Origin: S5-327 sp965200975 | Lineage (GTDB): Bacteria; Chloroflexota; Dehalococcoidia; Lucifugimonadales; Australimonadaceae | Direction: 5' to 3' | Length of the DNA: 64,000 nucleotides | NCBI GenBank assembly: GCA_965200975.1 | Contig: OZ241740.1 | Location: 372,001 to 436,000, forward strand | In this document: piece by piece, positions 59,942-64,000 of the stretch | Position numbering within the stretch: position 1 is the first letter of the stretch | Layout of the letters: each line of letters starts with the position of its first letter | Notes under the pieces: model-generated | The model's input: only the letters and a program-made list of their open reading frames with translations | What the model was told of the DNA's origin: nothing | Databases searched by the model: none | Made by a program: the position numbers and the translations under genes

Positions 59942-61009
59942 CTAGGCGAACGCGCCCGTAATCTCCTGGTGCGGCGGGTCCATCGCCTCTTCGCGGTAGA
60001 GGCTGAGCGCCTGCAGCACGGGGCTGTCGGTGTAAGAGAAGAGCACCGACTCCTCGTCGGCGATGTGCTCGTGGAAGTGCCACGACGGCACGACGAACGT
60101 GTCTTTCGGGCCCCAATCGAACCTTTCGCCGGCGATGATGGAGCTGCCCTTGCCCTGGATAACGTGGTAGATGACGCCGCCGGTGTGGCGGTGGGCCTGC
60201 GTGCGCCGTCCGGGCTCGAGCAGCGTGGCGAAGCACGCCATAGTGGGCATAGCCGGGCCGCCGGTGAGGGGGTTGGTGAACTCGACCGTTACTCCGTCGT
60301 ACGGGCTGCCGCTCGACTCTTTCGCGAGCGCGGAGAGCGTCTCGTAGGTGTGCGTGAACTTGTAGTTGAGGATAGGGGAGTGCGGGCCGTCGTGCCGCGT
60401 CCAGGTGGGGGTGAGGCTGCCGGCGCCGTAGAGCCTGAGCGACATATCGTTCGGCTTGGTGAGCGGGTGAGTGTGGTCGGGGTGCTGCTCGTAGAAGTTG
60501 GCGTCGAGCGTCTGTACGAACGGGACGTCGAGGCCGTCGAGCCACACCATCGGGACGTCGCCCTCGTTTCCGTGGTCGTGCCACGTCCAGCTGGGAGTCG
60601 TTACGAAGTCGCCGGGGTCCATATACGACTTCTCGCCGTTGACGGCGGTGTAGGCGCCCTGTCCCTCGACGATGAGGCGCAGAGCGGACGGAGAGTGCCG
60701 GTGCGAGGGGGCGATCTCGCCGGGCTTGATGATCTGCAGATTGGCGTAGAGGGTCGACGTCGCGGCGTGGCGTTCGATGCCGGGGTTGGAGAAGACGAAG
60801 ACGCGGCGCTCGGCAAGCTCCATAGGCACAAGGTCGGCGGCGCGGTAGAGCAAGTCGCGGTAGTCGGCGTAGCGCCACATAAAGGGGCGCACCGTGGGCC
60901 TGCCGCGCTGGGCGTTGACCTCCCACAGGGGCATCGCGTTGCGGGCCCGCACTTCCTGCAGGAGCAGATCCATAGCTTCCATCTCGCGTCCGGTCTGGTT
61001 GGCTGTCAT
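59942..61009 (-). CDS. Gentisate 1,2-dioxygenase-like bicupin protein
   Basis: 355 residues, two cupin barrels. Cupin 1: IAPSHRHSPSALRLIVEGQGAYT and TPSWTWHDHGNEG give the His ligands of the Fe(II) site. Cupin 2: RRTQAHRHTGGVIYHVIQGKG and PSWHFHEHIADEE. The layout matches gentisate and salicylate 1,2-dioxygenases, which cleave the ring of hydroxybenzoates. The N-terminal NAMPLWEVNAQ is also typical of the family. It fits the Rieske oxygenases in the window as a ring-cleavage step; the substrate is unproven. Confidence 0.88.
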   Translation of the reverse strand: MTANQTGREMEAMDLLLQEVRARNAMPLWEVNAQRGRPTVRPFMWRYADYRDLLYRAADLVPMELAERRVFVFSNPGIERHAATSTLYANLQIIKPGEIAPSHRHSPSALRLIVEGQGAYTAVNGEKSYMDPGDFVTTPSWTWHDHGNEGDVPMVWLDGLDVPFVQTLDANFYEQHPDHTHPLTKPNDMSLRLYGAGSLTPTWTRHDGPHSPILNYKFTHTYETLSALAKESSGSPYDGVTVEFTNPLTGGPAMPTMACFATLLEPGRRTQAHRHTGGVIYHVIQGKGSSIIAGERFDWGPKDTFVVPSWHFHEHIADEESVLFSYTDSPVLQALSLYREEAMDPPHQEITGAFA

Positions 61010-61256
61010 GGCGTCTCCTCCGATGGGGTGAAGCTACTCCGCGAGGCGCGCGCGGTCAAACCGCGGCCAACATCGCTTGTGAGACGCTCCGGAAGGGGCG
61101 GACGCGACGCGCCCCGGAGCGTAATGCGGCCTCGTGCGATACGATGAACGTCGGCCGTCGCCCGGCGCCCGCAGCTGCGCTCCGGCCCGCGCGTCCACGT
61201 CGCTTAGTGTCCTGATGCCGTCCGCCATGCCTGATCTCGAACAAGCCGCCTAGCAG

Positions 61257-61979
61257 ATGGACCCTTTCGTAGCGATAGGTCTGGGAGCGGCTGCGTTCGT
61301 CGCGGCGGTTATCGGAGGGATGGCGGGGCTCGGCTCGGCGATCATCATGCTCCCTGTGCTGACGTTCGCCGTAGGGATACGCGAGGCTGTGCCGATCGTG
61401 ACGCTCGCAGTGATGATGCAGACGTGGTCGCGCGTATGGGTGAACCGGGCGCTGGTCGACTGGAGCGTCGTGCGCTGGTTTATGGTCGGGGCGCTGCCCG
61501 CGGCGGTGATCGGCGCTGTGGCGTTTGCGAACGCTCCGGCGGCGCTGCTGCAGAAGGGTTTGGGGGTGTTCCTGCTGCTGATCGTGGCGTACCGGCATTC
61601 GCCGCTCTTGCGGCAGTTGCCGATACCGGCGCGGGCGTTTGCAGGCGTGGGAGCGGGGCAAGGCTTCCTGTCGGCGATCTTCGGGGGAGCGGGCCCGTTC
61701 GGCGCGTCGTTCTTCCTCGCGTACGGTCTCCGGCGCGGCGCATTCGTCGGGACGATGGCGTCGGGGATGACGATCATCAACCTGGTGAAGGCGGGCGTCT
61801 ACGGGTCGTACGCGCTGCTCGACCGGGAGGGTCTGCTCCTCGCCGCGACGCTGGGGGCTGTGATGATCGTGGGGGCCTACGCGGGAGGGATGATCGTGAA
61901 CCGCGTGTCGGACAAGACGTTCGTGGTTATCGTGGAGGTCGTCATTGTGCTCTCGGCGATTTCGTTGCTCGCGCGTTAG
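61257..61979 (+). CDS. Sulfite exporter TauE/SafE family (TSUP) permease
   Basis: 240 residues, about eight hydrophobic helices. The repeated TSUP motifs are AAVIGGMAGLGSAIIMLPVL in the first half and FLSAIFGGAGPFGASFFLAYGL in the second. Family members move sulfite, sulfoacetate or other organic anions. ATG 61257 is 248 bp from the divergent cupin gene. The substrate is unknown. Confidence 0.88.
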   Translation: MDPFVAIGLGAAAFVAAVIGGMAGLGSAIIMLPVLTFAVGIREAVPIVTLAVMMQTWSRVWVNRALVDWSVVRWFMVGALPAAVIGAVAFANAPAALLQKGLGVFLLLIVAYRHSPLLRQLPIPARAFAGVGAGQGFLSAIFGGAGPFGASFFLAYGLRRGAFVGTMASGMTIINLVKAGVYGSYALLDREGLLLAATLGAVMIVGAYAGGMIVNRVSDKTFVVIVEVVIVLSAISLLAR

Positions 61980-62079
61980 GGCGGCGTCTGCGGGGCCTGC
62001 TTGGGGGCTTTGGGGAGCGCCGCGAACACTTGCCGGCGGCGCTGCGAGCAGTCTGTTCGGCGCGCAAGCGCGGGAGTGG

Positions 62080-62085
62080 TATACT
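62080..62085 (+). promoter_or_regulatory. Extended -10 promoter for the RRM gene
   Basis: GTGGTATACT is an extended -10 (TGG-TATACT). Transcription from ~62092 would give a ~105-nt leader before the RRM gene, as is common for cold-responsive RNA-binding proteins. No clear -35. Confidence 0.45.
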
Positions 62086-62196
62086 GCGATTGACACCCAG
62101 AGCTTGAGTGGCAGCCGGTGCGCCTCATGGACCGACACGCATGCGGTAGAGGCTCCTTCGAGTTGATTGGGCAGCAAGCAGAAGGAGCGCCGTAGA

Positions 62197-62460
62197 ATGC
62201 GGATATATGTAGGTAACCTTAGTTTCAGCACAGACGACCAGGAGCTTCAAAGCGCGTTCGAGCGATTCGGAGCGGTCAAGGAAGCCCGCGTCGTCGTCGA
62301 CCGGTACAGCAACCGGTCGCGTGGATTCGGTTTTGTCGAAATGGAAGACCCCGGCGAGGCGCAGAACGCCATCTCCGCAATGAACGGAGCCGACCTCTCG
62401 GGTCGCACGCTCAACGTGAACGAGGCCCGGCCTCGCGAGGACCGCGGAGGGTACCGCTAG
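62197..62460 (+). CDS. RRM-domain RNA-binding protein
   Basis: An 87-residue single RNA recognition motif. RNP2 is IYVGNL and RNP1 is RGFGFVEM, with the aromatic residues that stack on RNA bases. The tail REDRGGYR is a short Arg/Gly end. Such small RRM proteins in cyanobacteria and Chloroflexi are often cold-induced and handle mRNA structure. ATG 62197 is preceded by GAAGGAG; the frame from 62167 is a longer alternative. Confidence 0.92.
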   Translation: MRIYVGNLSFSTDDQELQSAFERFGAVKEARVVVDRYSNRSRGFGFVEMEDPGEAQNAISAMNGADLSGRTLNVNEARPREDRGGYR

Positions 62461-62496
62461 CCCTCACCCCGGGTCGCGCAAAGCGCAGAGCACGCA

Positions 62497-62525
62497 GGGC
62501 CTCCGGTGTCGGCGGAGGCCCTTTT
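62497..62525 (+). terminator. Rho-independent terminator after the RRM gene
   Basis: A 9-bp stem, GGGCCTCCG (62497-62505) with CGGAGGCCC (62513-62521), followed by TTTT. Confidence 0.85.
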
Positions 62526-62743
62526 GCGTCCCCTCCGCAGCGCGCACGGGATGACCGTCGCTCCTCCTCACAGACCCTGCCGACGACTGCCCCACAGAGG
62601 AAGTCCAGCGAGAGGGTGCGCGAGCTCGCTAAAAGCCATTGCTCTGAAGATGCCTTGGCGATTCGGCGAAACCGGCCTATAGGCCGGACTTCATAATTCT
62701 CGGACGCCTACCAGTGGGAGCGTTCTTGCTAAACTAGCGGCAG

Positions 62744-64000
62744 ATGTTCTCTTCAGTGCTTGTCGCCAACCGCGGCGAAATTGCCTGCCGCGTCATCCGT
62801 ACGTGCCAGAAGCTTGGCATCGAGGCGGTGGCGGTCTACTCCGACGCCGACGCAAAGGCGCTGCACGTGCGCATGGCCGACCGCGCGGTGAACATCGGCG
62901 GCGCCCCGGCGGCGGAGTCATATCTCAACACCGCGTCAATCATCAGAGCGGCGCGCCGCTCGAAGGCGCAGGCCATACACCCGGGCTACGGCTTCCTCTC
63001 GGAGAACCCCGCGTTCGTCGAGGCCGTCGAGAAGGCCGGGCTGGCGTTCGTCGGCCCATCGTCGAAGATCATTCAGCAGATGGGCGACAAGGTGATGGCG
63101 CGCAAGCTCGCCAAGGACGCGGGCGTTCCTGTGATCCCCGGCACGGAAGGCGAAATAGAGGACGCCGAGGCGCCCGCCGCCGCCGCAAAAATAGGGTACC
63201 CGCTGATGATCAAGGCGGCCGACGGCGGGGGAGGCATGGGGATACGGCTCGTGCGAGACCCGCTGGAGCTGGAGCAGGCGCTCGAACGCGCGCGGGCGCA
63301 AGCGCAGGGCGCCTTCGGCAGCAGCCGCGTCTACATAGAGCGCCGGGTCGAGCACGCTTCGCACGTCGAGGTGCAGGTGCTCGGCGACACGCACGGCAAC
63401 GCCATCCACCTGTTCGAGCGCGACTGCTCGGTGCAGCGGCGCAACCAGAAGGTGATCGAGGAGACGCCCTGCTCCAAGCTTGCTCCGTCCGTAAAGGCTG
63501 CGCTGCTCGACTCCGCGGTGCGGCTGGTGAAGGCTATCGGGTACACGAACGCAGGCACCATCGAGTATCTGCTCGACGGCGACGGGGAGCATTTCTACTT
63601 TCTGGAGATGAATACGCGGCTGCAGGTCGAACACCCCGTCACCGAGATGGTCACCGGCGTCGACCTCGTCGAACTCCAGCTGCGGGTGGCTGCCGGAGAG
63701 CCGCTGAACATCGAGCAGGAGGAGATCGTCCAGAACGGGGCGGCGATCGAGGCGCGCATCTACCCGGAAGACCCGGCGACGCTGTTGCCCACCGCCGGCG
63801 AAGTGACGAGACTCAGGGAGCCCAGCGGGTTCAACGTGCGCGTCGATAGCGCCCTCTACGAGGGCTATGAGGTGTCGCCGCACTACGAGTCGATGATGGC
63901 GAAGCTGATAGTGCGGGGGAAAGACCGCGCCACGGCGATCGCCAATATGCAGGCCGCGCTCGACCAGTTCGCCATCGACGGCCCGGTAGTCAACATTCCG
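62744..64000 (+). CDS. Biotin carboxylase subunit of an acyl-CoA carboxylase (3' end outside window)
   Basis: 419 residues are visible and the frame is still open at the edge. SVLVANRGEIACRVIRTC is the N-terminal signature. IHPGYGFLSENPAF, IKAADGGGGMGIRLV (ATP Gly loop), RDCSVQRRNQKVIEE, FLEMNTRLQVEHPVTEMVTG and EARIYPEDP follow. Acetyl- or propionyl-CoA carboxylases use such subunits to carboxylate biotin. Whether a fused biotinyl domain follows cannot be seen. ATG 62744 has no strong Shine-Dalgarno site but starts exactly at the family N-terminus. Confidence 0.95.
   Translation, partial: MFSSVLVANRGEIACRVIRTCQKLGIEAVAVYSDADAKALHVRMADRAVNIGGAPAAESYLNTASIIRAARRSKAQAIHPGYGFLSENPAFVEAVEKAGLAFVGPSSKIIQQMGDKVMARKLAKDAGVPVIPGTEGEIEDAEAPAAAAKIGYPLMIKAADGGGGMGIRLVRDPLELEQALERARAQAQGAFGSSRVYIERRVEHASHVEVQVLGDTHGNAIHLFERDCSVQRRNQKVIEETPCSKLAPSVKAALLDSAVRLVKAIGYTNAGTIEYLLDGDGEHFYFLEMNTRLQVEHPVTEMVTGVDLVELQLRVAAGEPLNIEQEEIVQNGAAIEARIYPEDPATLLPTAGEVTRLREPSGFNVRVDSALYEGYEVSPHYESMMAKLIVRGKDRATAIANMQAALDQFAIDGPVVNIP

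Noticed and set aside
62581..62660. RNase P RNA-like string (GAGGAAGTCC)
   Set aside because: The bases around it do not continue the RNase P consensus or form its core helices; the stretch is too short.
62672..62687. Operator-like palindrome CCGGCCTATAGGCCGG before the biotin carboxylase gene
   Set aside because: A single short palindrome with no second copy or known regulator; it is noted only.

Overview
The window is a GC-rich bacterial chromosome segment. The gene content suggests a member of the Chloroflexota, most like the SAR202/Dehalococcoidia group. The reasons are three Rieske ring-hydroxylating oxygenases, a luciferase-like monooxygenase, lipoprotein binding proteins with long Thr-Pro linkers, and a Gram-positive-type LexA box (GAAC-N4-GTTC). 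This assignment is inference from gene content; no rRNA is present to confirm it.

Layout. 1-4219: translation operon nusA(partial)-ylxR-infB-rbfA-truB. 4416-7277: SDR, an isolated PLD-family protein with zinc ribbons, and Rieske oxygenase 1. 7291-8269: small AT-richer cassette between 25-bp direct repeats. 8275-18621: catabolic and transport genes (MFS, dienelactone hydrolase, alpha/beta hydrolase, LLM oxidoreductase, TctC-type binding lipoprotein, amidohydrolase) and a membrane-anchored EEP phosphatase. 18686-20934: SulP transporter plus beta-carbonic anhydrase, a likely bicarbonate pair. 21176-23672: speD-speE, cvpA, HNH nuclease. 23776: tRNA-Pro(CGG). 23930-28062: Fe(III)-type ABC importer, minus strand. 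28324: tRNA-Ser(TGA). 28409-30990: HelD-like helicase island between ~80-bp direct repeats. 30950-34540: racemase-fold protein, flavin reductase, hydrolase, M16 peptidase. 34652-37930: greA, lysS, serS. 38360-39984: rsmD, coaD, coiled-coil protein. 40357-47357: MmgE/PrpD, AlaX, EamA, cytochrome b561/molybdopterin protein, second TctC-type lipoprotein, Rieske 2. 47705-51381: truncated binding protein, then ino1, a GT4 mannosyltransferase-like gene and a CDP-alcohol phosphatidyltransferase, which together look like an inositol-phospholipid cluster. 51296-52704: DGQHR-domain (DndB-like) island between 79-bp direct repeats. 52961-56260: thioredoxin-fold disulfide oxidoreductase with an in-frame TGA, MFS, Rieske 3. 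56395-59556: holB, lysA, lexA. 59723-64000: small membrane protein, gentisate-dioxygenase-like cupin, TauE/SafE permease, RRM protein, and the start of a biotin carboxylase.

Two observations stand out. First, the disulfide oxidoreductase at 52961-53698 is interrupted by a TGA exactly at the first cysteine of its CxxC centre (U-P-H-C). A hairpin with a G-containing apical loop follows at a suitable distance, so it is probably a selenoprotein. Second, isolated defence-like genes (HelD-like helicase, DGQHR/DndB-like protein, and perhaps an XRE fragment) sit between direct repeats. In the two clear cases (79 bp and about 80 bp) the repeats duplicate the 3' end of the neighbouring chromosomal gene, and no integrase or transposase is visible. 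This looks like a gene-end-targeted cargo exchange mechanism.

Other points of note are two genes (rsmD and the GT4 gene) with no ATG/GTG/TTG start available in frame, dispersed REP-like palindromes, and a racemase-fold protein that appears to lack both catalytic cysteines.
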